64,000 bases of DNA, taken from assembly GCF_024713945.1 (NCBI RefSeq), contig NC_134683.1, forward strand, positions 3,101,501 through 3,165,500, given 5' to 3'. Positions within the stretch are counted from its first letter, which is position 1. Each line of letters starts with the position of its first letter. Of this stretch, positions 1-12,743 are shown one piece after another. The DNA comes from Dermatophagoides farinae. Lineage: Eukaryota > Arthropoda > Arachnida > Sarcoptiformes > Pyroglyphidae. The notes under the pieces are model-generated. The model searched no databases. It was not told where the DNA came from and saw only the letters and a program-made list of their open reading frames with translations. Position numbers and translations under genes: made by a program.

Positions 1-539
1 GTGGAAAAATTTTTTTAGTAGTGGATCCATTTGAGCATGTTGTCCAAATCTCATTCCATGCACAATATAGTTGTTTTTTGAATTCGTATTTAAAGAAGGA
101 TAAAGGCAAATGATCGTAATTCAAAATTGGCGATTCTAAAAGAAACAACAACAGCCAAATGATAAATAATGACAAATGTTTCAATAAAAATAAATGTCAT
201 TCATACCATAATTATACCACGATTTCACCACAAAAATCATAATCATAATAATCTACTTTAGTATTGGTATGGTTGTGATGAAATTTTTCCCTCGTTCCAG
301 AAGAATTCCATCAATTTATTTCGAACGTGTTTCGATTGTACAGAAGAATTTCTTGCAATATCAAATGGCACACGAGAATGGAAAGAATATTTTTTAATTG
401 GTGTTCCATAATTAGATTTGTATTTGTTTCCGTTTGGTATTTAAATGACTTGCGTTTACGCTTTTTAACTTAATTTTTGAATCGTTCATTACCGCCAGAC
501 TTTGTTTTGAAATAAATCTACAACAAAATTTAATTTCAT
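1..539. other. Noncoding or gene-edge region left of the ABCG gene
   Basis: AT-rich sequence downstream of the ABCG stop codon. On the minus strand a frame is open from about position 136 to the window edge, and it is preceded by a pyrimidine-rich tract ending in AG, so it could be an exon of a gene running off the left edge. About 45 residues are visible and I do not recognise them. Nothing else coding is seen. Confidence 0.4.
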
Positions 540-3500
540 TCACTGAATTGTTTTAATAGTGAAACAATCATTCGAACAACCAAGTCCGGGAAATATTACA
601 TTTGATGGTAATTTTCGTTGATTTAAATATTCGATACGCTCAATACGTTTACGACGATTTTCAAATGGATTATGACGGATACAAAACAATGTAATGGCTA
701 TGGTTTGATAAAGCAAAGCATTAACGGCAGTCATCAGGATAGAATAATAAAAATAATCATCATGTAAATAACCAAATTTATACAAAACAATCTGTATTTC
801 TCTATCATTACAACGTCCGAAACCAAATATTAGCAATACAATGGCTTCAACTTGATATCGGAAAAGATTAAATGTTGTCAACAATTTAAATGCCATGTGT
901 GATAATGCATGTGGTGACACTGCACAAACAATCGATAGTATTGATAAAATCGGCAATGATATATATAAAATAAATGGATTTCGACCAAACAAAATGGACA
1001 ATATATAACCAGCACCTTGAAATGCAATCAGTGGCAATATGATGATGATGATCATATAATAAGGAACATATGGACGAATTGGTGAGTAAATATCAACAAT
1101 AAACGGATAAATGATGATTATAGGTATTATGAGCATCCAGAGATTGCTTTGGCCACATAGAATGTACCTGAACTATACCATCCTGTAAAACGAAACGACA
1201 ATGAAAAAAAAACAACAAACAAATCAACAAACACTTACCATTACGATGTTCAATTTGAAATAATTTTCTTTGTGATGTAAAAATCATTGCAAAAAATATA
1301 AAACAAATTATGCCGAAATTATCTAGACAATACATCATGTATTGAAAACTAATATAAAGTTCTAAACTTTCGTCAATGGAACGATTACAATTCAATAGAT
1401 CTTCATCCAGACTAATGCAACCATTTCTATAGGCAATATCTGGATCAATTAAACTTTTTATTATCAAACCATTTAATATAGCAAATATAGTGACAGCCAA
1501 AATCAAAAATCTTGCCATTAGACTGCCAATGTAGAAATATAATTGACGTTTGATTAATATTCTGATTGATTGTAATGAAAATCTTGTTCGATTCATTTGT
1601 GGCCCATCTAAAATGTATCGTGTATCCGTTAATAACTGATCGTCGGATTGATTTTCCAAGATTGATTCGTTTGTCGCTTGAACCAATGTTTTAATTTGTT
1701 GTTCCAAATGATTCAAACTAGAATATTTCATCATTTCTTCAACAGCAAATTTATCATCGCCATCACCATTTTCGTCGTTACAAACTTGCTGGAGATGGTC
1801 ACTGATTTGTGATGGTGGTCCCGAGAAGATGCAAACACCACCTCTAGCCAGGATGTAGACCTGATCAAAAAGCATTAACATTTCAGTATTTGGTTGATGA
1901 ATGGCTGCTACTATGGTGATGTTGTGTTTATGTGACATTTTTCGTAAACATGTAACGATCACTTCGGCTGAATTCGAATCTAAACCACTGGTTGGTTCAT
2001 CGATACAGATGAAATTGGGCATTCGTAACGACATTAGTTCCAAAGCCAGAGCCAGCCGTTTTCGTTGACCACCTGAACATTTATTGACCAATGTGTTGGC
2101 GGTGTCGGCAATGTCCAGTTCTTCTAGCAAGGCCATAGCCTTTTGTTTATGATCGATATTTTCATCGAGATTTTTCAATCTGCTTGCATATATGAGACAT
2201 TGAAGTGCCGTCAATCCTTGTGTCAGATGACAAGAAATCTCTTGAGTTATATAACAGGTCCTAAGTGGTGTGAACTTGCTTAGGTAGAATTTGGTTTCAC
2301 TGCACAATCGAGTCTTGTCCCGTCCATTCAACACTTTGAGAAAAGAAGTCTTGCCAGCTCCAGACGTGCCCATCAAAGCATTCAATGTACCAAAACGAAA
2401 TTGGCCATTCAGATTACGCAGTATATACTTGGGTTGTTCAAGATCATTGGCCGAACGTAATTCAAATATTGAGCCAGAATTAAATAAACTTAATGACCTC
2501 CAAGCAATGATAATACGATTTTTCGCAAATTTGTCAAATTCAATTTCCACTGCTGATTTTCTACGTTGATCATCATCATTAGCAATTTCGACATTGACAT
2601 TGAATGATTCATGATGATTATTATTTAAATCATCATAATCAATCGGGATAAAATCTAAAGATGGTGACTGTTTTTTTCGCAACACGAACCAATGATGGTG
2701 ATGATTACAGCGTAATCCTTGCAATTTAAACATCATCAATATTAACGTTAATAAACGTAGAATGATTGAATTGATTACGATTCGATATAAATCAACATAA
2801 ACCGTATCAGGATCAATATCATGACCAATCAATACGGACGAAATTTCCTCCGTATCGCAACGATCGATACCGTAAAATGAATAAATTAGTCCATTTTTAA
2901 TGATTCTTGATCCAATCAAATCGCTAATGATTTTACTTGTCATCATAACAATATGATTATACGGAAAAATATAACCATTATTAAAATCAATGGATGCATA
3001 AACAATAAGCGAAATGGCGACAGCAATGTCGGATAAACTGGCGAAAATCAAACTCCACAATTGTCCCATTGATTGTATGTAAACAATAAACATCCATAAA
3101 AATAGGAAAAAACTGGTGAATCGATGCGAATTGAATTGGCCATTATCAACATATCTATGATCAATTAGGAAATACATCAATGTTGTCACATATAATGCAA
3201 TGATGGTAAAATCAATTAATCGAACAATCACGATGGACCAATACGAAACACCAACACTGTACCAGCCTATAGAGGAAATTATTCAATCTAATCGATTGTT
3301 GATCATTTGAAATTTAAAAAAAAATTACCATTTTGATGTTCATTCTTGAATATTTTCATTAGTGATGATAATGTTAAACTACTAATACCGCTAAGTAGAT
3401 AGCCAAGCATCATAATGAATAAACATTGAAAATTTAAATAAAATTCAACACGATAATCATCTTTGATTTTCTCTAGACAAGTTTGATTTTGTTTTCCATA

Positions 3501-4673
3501 CGATTTGCTGAAATCGGCAGCTAACACACAAGTATTTGGCGTGACCATATCCGAATCATAGATATTTGTTTCGATAAAAAACATCAATGTCATCATTATT
3601 AATGTAATGATACGGAAATCAATTTGTTTAATAAACGTTAATTGAAACATTCGTGTGATTTGAAGAAGAAAATCTCCAGCCGAGAAAAGTTTGTGGTCGG
3701 CAATGATTCCTTGTGGTAAGAATTTCATCTGCGGTATCACTTGTTTTAATTCGGTTTGTTGTTGTGACCAGGTAGCTTCTACTAATAGATGAACATTTTC
3801 ATAGTCAATTCCTTTGCAGGCGATGGCCAGATATTCTTCGATCGGCGGTTTGCTTTGATCATGCACTAGTCCAATATGTTCGTGAAGATTCTGCCGTAAC
3901 AATGTTGGCAATCCAGAGTAGATGCAGACACCACCTTTTGCCAATATGTAGAGTTTGTCGAACAATTTGAGAATGTCCGAGTTGGGCGAATGTATCGATG
4001 CCAGAATAGTCATTTGATTCTGTGGATTGTCAGCTAACTTTCGTAGACAACGTACCATCAACAATGCGGCATGACTATCCAACCCAGTGGTCGGTTCATC
4101 GACGAACAAAAATGTCGGTGCCTTCAGTGACATCAATTCTTGGGCAAGAGCAATGCGTTTTTGTTCACCTCCACTGCAAAGATCGAACCTTCTGTCGAGA
4201 ACTTTGTGATCGAGCAACAGTTGATCGAGTACATTGGTCATCTGTTTATCCATTTCGGATCGACCATGCTTGTAGCTATTGTTGAATCGAAAGGCATAGT
4301 AAAGCACCTGACGAACTGTCATCGAACCGATTATCGTTTCATGGACATGTTGTTGAATGTATCTTATTCTCGGTTTATCATTCTCTCGTCGGTTGATGTA
4401 GATCTCTGAATCGGCGCTGAGTCCAGATTGATATTTGCCATTCAAACAATTAAGAAGTGTCGTTTTACCAGCACCACTAGGTCCTAGAAATCCATTCAGA
4501 CTATTATATTCAAGATGGCCATTCAGACGTTTAAGAATCACTTTTCGTCCACCAACACCAATGAATCGAGTATTCACTTCATAACGAAGATTTTTCCATG
4601 CAATCGAAACATTTTGATTTTGATTGTTTGGCAAAAAATTTATTTGTTTTAACACTAGTGATGATGACTCCAT
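540..4673 (-). CDS. Full-size ABCG transporter (NBD-TMD-NBD-TMD), with one apparent 1-base frameshift
   Basis: Membrane ATP-driven exporter of the ABCG (White/PDR) type. Three exons, 4673-3329, 3266-1239 and 1182-540, join in phase 1. Half 1 has Walker A GPSGAGKTT (about residue 64), signature CSGGEQKR, Walker B FLFVDEPTTGLDS and H-loop SIHSPN, then membrane segments. Half 2 has Walker A GTSGAGKTS (about residue 748), CSGGQRKR, ICIDEPTSGLDS and AIHQPN, then membrane segments. Both introns fall at the same place in the two halves, inside the NGWYS motif after each first TM helix, showing an internal duplication. No methionine occurs between the end of TMD1 and the second Walker A, so half 2 has no obvious start of its own. 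About 1,338 residues are expected. The third exon is open only if one missing base near 1,140-1,156 is assumed. ATG at 4671-4673 is chosen because it gives a short cytoplasmic lead into NBD1; an alternative start split by an intron at 4757 is possible. Confidence 0.88.
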
Positions 4674-6052
4674 GATGGTGATGATCGACAAAATGAAAAT
4701 GTGAAAAAAATGACAGGATTTTTTTTGAAAAAAAACTCCATTACGTCCAAAAAAACTTACCATTTAATCTAATTCATTATGACGCATGTTTTTTTTTTAT
4801 TTTTCATTCCAAACCCATTCACCGTCAGCCATTGATTAGTATTTATTACGATCAAAACAACACTTGTCGCTTTTGATAATGATCATTCATTTCATTCCCA
4901 AAAAAAATCAACTCACAATTTGCGTGAGCAATGAAATGAAGAAAAACAAACACGACTTGTTGTATAAAAATAATAGTGGTCATAAATTTTTTTTTCTTGC
5001 TAAAAGTTTCCTGTTCAGTTGTGTTTTCTTTAAATTCTGTATTCTTTTTGTTTCATTGAAAATTTAGCTGGAATGTGAGTGTTGTTGACAATTTTTTTTT
5101 ATTTTAAAATTGGAAAAAGTCAATTTTACCGAGGAAATTTTCTCATGATGACACTTGTTGAAGGATTCGAATTTTGGGATTTTTTTTGCTTGTTTCATAA
5201 TTTTTTCCATATAGCCAAGACGTATAACCTTGTAGTAGTTCATTTATATTCCACGATAATGATTATTTTATTTACTTCTTATGAATGATGATAATTAAAT
5301 CAAATGCGATACGAAACAACAAAAAAAAAAATGATAAAAAAGTTAAATATAAACATCCAAAAATATTAATGACATTGAATTTGTACTATGAAAACAACAT
5401 TTATCGATGATCGTGTGTTTGTGTGAAATTATAATCTTTAAATCTTGAAAAATTAATAATTGACAACGATGTTAAAGTCATTAGGGTTGTTTTTTTCTGC
5501 GAATCGTTTAATATATAATAATTATTTTTTATTTTGTTTATAATTTGATTTTTCGATAATGAACCGAATAAGTGAGAAAAAAATTTTGCTGTTTTTTTCC
5601 TTCTAGCTGTCAATAACGTAAAAACACGGTTGGTGTAATGAAATTTTTTTTTTCATTTATTTATCTTTGATTATCATCTTGATTCAGATTCTTTTACATG
5701 GGTTTTCTTCTCGAGTAAAAAAAAAAAATTAAAAAGAAAAACATTTGACTATTATTTTGAATTTATTGTAGTTATTTGACTATTATTTTGAATTTATTGT
5801 AGTTATCTTAAGATTGTAGGTTTTTAGGTTGCACTCAATTTTGCAGTGCTGTGATTTTTTTTTAAATATTACATTATTTATGAACTACGTCACCGATTCC
5901 ACGTGGTTAATTTTATTTCAGCTAAAACTCATTCTATTTGATTTTGTAGTTATTTTTTTTGTTTACAATTTTTTTTTTGATCTATTTGTGCAAATTTTTT
6001 TTCATTATAAAAATAATTAATTATATATTATTTATTAAATTAAATTACAAAT
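4674..6052. other. Divergent intergenic region between ABCG and ZCCHC7
   Basis: Low-complexity AT-rich DNA with poly-T runs and short unconvincing open frames. It must hold both promoters, but I see no definite element. On the minus strand, AAATG followed by GTAAGT at 4757-4762 is a good splice donor and may end a 5' exon of the ABCG gene. Confidence 0.6.
5743..5804. repeat. Perfect 2 x 31-bp tandem duplication
   Basis: Positions 5743-5773 and 5774-5804 are identical (unit begins ATTTGACTATT and ends TTGTAGTT). The absence of any mismatch suggests a recent duplication, or an assembly stutter. Confidence 0.9.
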
Positions 6053-7681
6053 ATGGCTTATGATTATCTAGAAGAGATTCCTTATGATCATTGTCATATG
6101 TTTCAAAAAACATGTGAAAATGGTTACGATTCGGATAAAATTGATTCGGACATTGAAGACATGCTTTATGCATCGATTCATCATCAAACAATTAATTCAG
6201 AAGAGTTGAGTTTCATTCCTACAAGACCGAACGAAACATCGAATGATGATGACGACGATGATCAACATGAATTATTAATACACAACGTTCGAAACATTTT
6301 CAACGAAAGAAAAATTGTTAAGAAAAAGAAAATCAAAGAGCGGAAAAATCTTAAGCGTAAAAATCAAACCGATTTACAACAGAATACAATTGATGATGAT
6401 GGTCAACAATCTATTGTGAAGCAAAATAAAATAACGCCAGGTCAATTTGACATTTCATATGGTCATAATATTTCATTAAATTCTGATAATTGTACTGATA
6501 CAAAGAATGGATTCTATCTAGAAGCTAATTATGATAATGAAGATATTGATGAGGTTATGAAAAAATTACCAAAAGATCGCCGGTATTGGAAAGTGGGGAC
6601 ACAAGATCTACAATCATTTTTTTATCGACGTGGTCGTCATAGACCTAAACAATGTAATTTATGTTTTAACTTTGGACATTTAGATCGAGTTTGTCCTAAT
6701 GTATGTATGAATTAATCATAAAATGAATATATTTGTTTATTTATTTATTCATTTATAAATTTTTTTGTTTTCTTTAGAGGATTAAAAGATGCTTTATTTG
6801 TGGTGATGATGACCATGAACAGAAATCATGTGATAAAAAATTAACCTGTTCAAATTGTTTTATGATTGGCCATACTAGTAAAAATTGTACGAGTAAAATA
6901 CAATGTAAACTTTGTAATATTGTTGGTCATAGTCAAGAAAATTGTACATATCATTGGCGAAAATATTTGACTGTTGTCAACGAAACCGACGATCATAAAG
7001 ATATCTCTATTTTTCAATCTAATGATGTAACCATTAATACAAAGGTGTCTTGCTATAATTGTGGTATGGATGGATCGCATTTTGGACATGTAAGTAATAA
7101 ATAAACTTTGGCCAAAAATTTTTTTTTTATTACAATCATTTTTTTTTTTTTGCTAGGAATGCAAATCCTTGACTATCAATAGGAAACGTAATGAAATTCC
7201 ATCGCCCATATTCCATCTGAAACCTAACAAAATGAATAGAAAACAACGGTCAAGACAGCAAACAAATACAACAATTTTTCAAAAACAATCTGGCAAAAAA
7301 ATTAAACCATTTTTAGCAAATGTAACAAATGGAAATGTTGATAGCGATGATGATTCACTGGAATATGTTGAAAATATGCTAAGGCAATCGAATCCTTCTT
7401 TGGATAGAATAGATCAATCGAATATTGTGAAAAAGAAACAAAAATCATTAAGGAATGTCAAAAAGAATCAAATTAACGTGATGAAAATATCCAAGAAAAA
7501 ATCTAAACACCAGCAGCCTTTCAATAGACAAATTGTTAATAGCCAAACAAAGAAAAAAAAGAATAAGAAAACTTTGAAAAAGAACAATAAATTTAGTAAT
7601 CAGATTATTCAATTGCAATCAATTGATGGAAATAAAATTAAAATTAAAAAAAAAATTAAAATTAAAATAAATAAAAATTAA
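6053..7681 (+). CDS. ZCCHC7: ZCCHC7/Air-like zinc-knuckle protein (TRAMP-type RNA surveillance)
   Basis: Three exons, 6053-6700, 6778-7089 and 7157-7681, all phase 0, give 494 residues. An acidic, lysine-rich N-terminal half leads into a conserved WKVGTQDLQSFFYRRGRHR segment and then a row of CCHC knuckles: CNLCFNFGHLDRVC, CFICGDDDHEQKSC, CSNCFMIGHTSKNC, CKLCNIVGHSQENC and a last looser one (CYNCGMDGSHFGHEC) spanning intron 2. Known family role: ZCCHC7 and yeast Air1/2 bind RNA in the nuclear TRAMP polyadenylation complex that feeds the exosome. The HWRKY segment after the fourth knuckle fits this family. The C-terminus is almost wholly Lys/Asn/Gln and presumably disordered. Only 36 bases separate its stop from the stop of the convergent ATPase gene. 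Confidence 0.83.
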
Positions 7682-7687
7682 AATAAA
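7682..7687 (+). terminator. Candidate poly(A) signal of ZCCHC7
   Basis: AATAAA begins directly after the stop codon. Any cleavage site 10-30 bases downstream lies within or beside the last exon of the opposite gene. Confidence 0.4.
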
Positions 7688-7717
7688 AAACAAAAATTTT
7701 CGGCTAATTTTTTTGTT

Positions 7718-10700
7718 TCAATAATAAGTTTCTTGTTCAATCCAGCCACCGGGATTTCGTCTCAATAGGAATCGTCGTATTTCATCGAATATGAAAATTA
7801 AAAATGAAAATGGAAGTGGTAATAACCACCAGGAAAATCTATTTGGAAAATAAAAACAAAAATAATCGATCAATCAATAATTAATAAAGTGAAATTTGTA
7901 AACAAAACAAAAAAAAAATTCAAACATACTTTAGTGGCTGTGTGCGAAGTATAATTGACATACCGGGACAATATGTAAGAAAAGCGGCCAATCCGGTCTC
8001 GAAAAATAATGCAAAATTCAAAACTTGATTGCTATTTTAAATGAATAAAATAAAATTTTTTTTTTTTAAACAATGATTAAAATGACACAAAATAATTATT
8101 AATTACCCCATTTTTTGTTCAAAAATTGAATTTCTTCTTGTTTTACGTATGATTAAATCTGCCCATTGTACAACAACAATGCTAACGAAAAATGCTGTAT
8201 AACAAGTGTGTTCCAATTTTTTACGTTGTGCATACGTCCATTCTTGACCATTGGCATCCAATAAATCATTAATATTTTCATTATCCCATTGAGTACGAAG
8301 ACCAAAAACAATCCATCCCCAAAAACCGTGTTCAGCCATGATGACAAAATAAGTGAAAAATCCGGCCGAGGCTTCGATTATTCCGATTAATCCGTATGAA
8401 GCAAAAATAAGACGAGAATTGACTAGTTTATCATGTAATGGATCACGTGGTTTTCGTTCCATAATATCAGATTCGGCTTTTTCATATGCATAAGAGATTG
8501 CGGGTACCATGTCTGTACCAAGATCGATAAATAAAATGGTAATAGTACCGAGTGGAAGTGGTATATCGAATAATATAAAACTAAGAAATGGTGTGATTTC
8601 AGGAATGTTTGATGTCAAAGTGTAGGCAATGGATTTTTTTAGATTATCGAAAATCAAACGACCTTCTTCCACTCCAGTAACAATTGATGCAAAATTGTCA
8701 TCCAATAAAATCATATCGGCTGCTTGTTTTGAAACATCAGAACCAGCAATACCCATTGCTACACCGATATCGGCTTTTTTCAATGCTGGTGAATCGTTGA
8801 CACCATCACCAGTTACGGCAACAATTGCACCTTGACGTTGACAGCCTTCCACAATGATTAATTTTTGTTGTGGCGAAGTACGAGCAAATACAATTTCCGT
8901 ATGATGTCGAAGAATATCATCAAGTTGATCATTTGACATATCTTTCAATTCTTGGCCATGAATGACAGCAGCTTTTGCATCACGTGGATTAACACTTGTA
9001 ATTGGAACCTGTAATCTGGATGCAATATCTTCGATAGTTTCATTATCTTTTGAAATGATACCGACTGCTTTTGCAATTGCTTTAGCCGTAATAGGATGAT
9101 CACCGGTAACCATAATAACTTTGATACCGGCACTACGACATTTAGCTACAGCATCAGGTACAGCAGCACGTGGTGGATCGATCATTGAAATCAAACCTAA
9201 AAATCGTAGTTCATCCAATGGAAAATTCATATGATCAGCATTGAATTCGTATCCTTTTGGATATTGATCTTCCGGTAATTCATAATCACATAAACCAATC
9301 ACACGTTCACCCAAACCACCCAATTTCATATAGGCTTCATTGAATTCTTTTCGCCATTGATTGTCTAAAAGTTTTTCTTCACCATCTATATAAATCGTTT
9401 TACAACGATCAAGAATACGTTCAGGAGCTCCTTTCATACACAATAGATAACTTCCTTTTACATTATAATGTTCATGTATCGTTACATGATATTTATTCGT
9501 TGAATTGAATGGAATTTCACAAATTTTCGGATATTGAGCACGATAATTCATAACGTTTCCTGTGGCTATTTCCATACATTTAAGAATGGCTATTTCAGAA
9601 GCATCTCCAGTACATTCTCTGTTAACTCAAATTATTGTTTTGAGAAAATTTTTTTTTTATATAATTCAGTTAAAAACTCACCGTTTTAGAATCGGAACGT
9701 CAGATTGATTGGCTTTAAATTCAGCTCGACTACACAATGTTGCTGTACGTTCTATGGCTTTCCATTCGTTGGAACTTTTATCCATTTTTGTTCCACTTTG
9801 ATCTTCAGTTGTATCAGCCTCGATGATTTCATTGTTGAACCACATATGTGAAACTGTCATACGATTCTGTGTTAATGTTCCAGTTTTATCCGAACAAATT
9901 GTTGAAGTTGATCCTAATGTTTCAACAGCTTCTAGATTTTTAACCAAACAATTTTTTTTGGCCATACGTTTTGCTGTAAGTGTTAAACATACAGTTACTG
10001 TTGCCAATAAACCTTCGGGAACATTTGCGACTATGATACCGATGAGAAAAATCACTGCATCCACGACACCATAACCAATACATAATGCAATAATCAAAAA
10101 GCTAACACCAAGAAACACAGCAACACCAGTAATAATGTGAATAAAATGAGAAATTTCTTTGGCTATCGGAGTTTCACCAACTTCCAATCCGGAAGCCAAA
10201 TTAGCAATTCGTCCCATTATAGTACGATCACCTGTATTAACTACAATACCAGTAGCGGTACCTTCGACACAATTTGTTGAAAAAAATGCCATATTTTTCG
10301 TTTCCAATGGATTATCATGTGTACTTTCGTACGAACGAATCAATGGTTCAGATTCACCAGTCAATGATGAATTGTCTACTTTACAACCTTGTGAATGAAT
10401 AATTCTCATATCAGCTGGTATACGATCACCACCTTTAACATCAACAATATCACCAACAACCAATTCATCTGCTAATATTGTATGTTTTTGGCCATCACGA
10501 ATGACTATAGCATATTGTGGAACCAGATTCTTGAACGATTCCATAATGGCCGATGATTTGGCTTCTTGATAATAGGAAAATACGCCGGTTATAATAACAA
10601 CAAATGCAAGTACAACACCAAGATAAAACTAAAATATCTATAACGGATTAAATAGAAATGAATATCTTGATATTATTTACATTATCAAATTCTTCCGGTT

Positions 10701-11065
10701 GAATGGCTGTGGCGATGAAACAAAGAATGGCGCCAACCCATAATAGCATGGCGAAGCCACCAAATAATTGTTTACAAAATTTAATCCATTTTGGTGTTGT
10801 TTTCGGTGGTGTAAGTGCATTCAGGCCATCACGTTTTAAGAGTTCCATAGCATTAGTTGAACTATGACCTTGATCTGGATGTGTGATACCATAACGAGCA
10901 TATAATTCTTCGAATGGAATTTGATGTTCATCCATTTTTACCTCTTGTTTGAGGTCATCTAGATTTTTCTCTGCTTTTGATGATTTACAGCCCTTTAAAT
11001 TCAATGAGAAAAAAAAGAAATTAAAAATTAAATTATGGATATCAAATGATTGAATTGGTTACCAT
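7718..11065 (-). CDS. ATP1A: Na+/K+-ATPase catalytic alpha subunit
   Basis: Plasma-membrane P-type ATPase exchanging Na+ for K+. Exons 11065-11063 (ATG alone), 10992-10681, 10628-9682, 9618-8107, 8031-7930 and 7838-7718 close exactly, giving 998 residues. Visible motifs: A-domain TGES, VPEGLL in TM4, phosphorylation motif [11 protein letters not shown] (Asp about residue 352), ATP-site CMKGAPER, hinge [21 protein letters not shown] split by no intron, [29 protein letters not shown] and the invariant C-terminus WIEQETYY. The N-terminus [15 protein letters not shown] is typical of invertebrate alpha chains. The TM1-TM2 extracellular loop (IQPEEFDN) is shorter than usual; this loop lies in the cardiac-glycoside site of known pumps. 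The start codon forms its own coding exon end: an intron begins immediately after ATG. No beta-subunit gene is in the window. Confidence 0.95.
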
Positions 11066-12681
11066 TTTTTTTCTGATTGAAAATTTCAAATATCGATAAA
11101 TGTCAATATAAAAATGAATATTGGACACCGATGGCCAATTTTGGCATTTAATTTTAGATTCGGATTTTTTTCTTATCAACAATTTATCGGATAAATATGA
11201 ATGAAAAATGAAAAAAATGAGACAACAAAAAAATAAGGATGCTACCGTCCAAATCACGATCAACAGAATCATACTGGGTTTTTATACTGGAAAAAAAATT
11301 TTTTAGATTTATTTTTAGACCAACATTTCCAATCCACATTGAATGTCACAATCCATTTCCATATCTGTAATCGGTATCACTATAAAACATTGTTTTGGAT
11401 CGAATTTTATGATCCAAATTAAACTCGCACACACACACATACCATTTAATCGATTTCTGTCTATTTCCTCGTGTATCTATGTAACCAGTCATTTCGGGTT
11501 TTTTTTCATACATCAGATAAAATTTTTTTTTACGTTTTTTTTATGATGAATGAATAATGCGATTTAAAAATCTAATTAAGAATTTAAAGATGTCATAAAA
11601 ATTTTTATAAAAAAAAATCAATTTGAACCTTGTAATGGTGGGGATCATTTCCATTATCATTATCATTTAACGTGTGACATTATAAACAATAAACGACTGT
11701 TATTGAATTTAGATTACCGGTTCTTGTTTAGTGAATGAGTACATGGGTAACGGGGGGTTTTTTCTATTTAATCAAAAATGAATGTAAAGAAATAGGAAAT
11801 TTTCCATAATTCGATTGTGCGATTATCAAATTGTTGGAAATTTTAATGAAAAATCTTATCATTTATATCAGTGAATTTTAAATTCTCATTTGATCAACAA
11901 TTATGATTACAGACACAGACACAGACACATATGAATTCAAATAACAATTCTGGTGGTTGTAATAAAACAAAAAAGAAGAAAAAAAAGTTATCAGATTTGT
12001 GAAAGCAATCGATATATACAATATATCATTATCGTTGATTATTGTTATTTCAAATAAAAAAAAATTGACCCTGAAATCAATTTCTACTCCTATCATTGAT
12101 GATGATAATGAAAATGACGATACAAATAATAAGAAATCAAAGCTTTACACACACACACACACACAAAAAAACGTGAAAATAAATCTTAGAAGATAATTTC
12201 AACATGATGCATCAATACAATGATGATTAGTGGAAGAATACGTAATTTTTAAATGAATTATTATGGTCATAAATTTGATGATGACCATTAAACATTCATC
12301 ATTCTATTCTATTCTATAGAGTTCTTTGCCATTTTATCCTTGAAACCTAATTACATTGATATATTCTTTAGTTGTTATAGAATACGACCTTCTTTTTTTA
12401 TGATAGGCTTTGGCTTTTTTTTCATTGGCTAAAATCTCCACTGTTTGCTATAGAATTATTTATCTTTATGACAATCTTTTCTTGAAATACATTATTCTGA
12501 TTAACTATATTGATCAATAGATCAAGATTACAATGTGAATAATGAACATACAATTCATACACACAATAATTTTCACATTTAATTACCAAGGTTTTTGTTT
12601 CTTGTCCAGTAAACGTGTGAAAAAACCGGTTATTCTGGTGTTGGTTTTGTTTTTACCTGTTTAGTGAAAATTTTCGATTGG
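11066..12681. other. Divergent intergenic region between ATP1A and the cuticle gene
   Basis: AT-rich DNA with a short CA microsatellite around 12,148-12,165 and a CAGACA repeat near 11,913-11,930. Presumably contains the ATP1A promoter and 5' UTR; no gene seen. Confidence 0.6.
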
Positions 12682-12689
12682 TATATAAA
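12682..12689 (+). promoter_or_regulatory. TATA box of the cuticle-protein gene
   Basis: TATATAAA lies 55 bases before the start codon, so transcription would begin near 12,712 and give a 5' UTR of about 30 bases. This is typical of strongly and periodically expressed arthropod cuticle genes. Confidence 0.65.
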
Positions 12690-12743
12690 TTGATCGAATG
12701 AAAATGACCATTAGCATAATTGAAAAGTGAAAATCAAACAAAA

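Noticed and set aside
1-136. Possible terminal or internal exon on the minus strand at the window edge
   Set aside because: Only an acceptor-like tract and about 45 open codons are visible; the product is not recognisable, so no CDS is claimed.
2291-2569. Plus-strand frame opposite NBD2
   Set aside because: Shadow of the conserved ABC coding sequence on the other strand.
11042-11272. Minus-strand 76-codon frame with a hydrophobic stretch upstream of ATP1A
   Set aside because: It overlaps the ATP1A start exon and 5' UTR in another frame, has no domain, and is not needed for the gene model.
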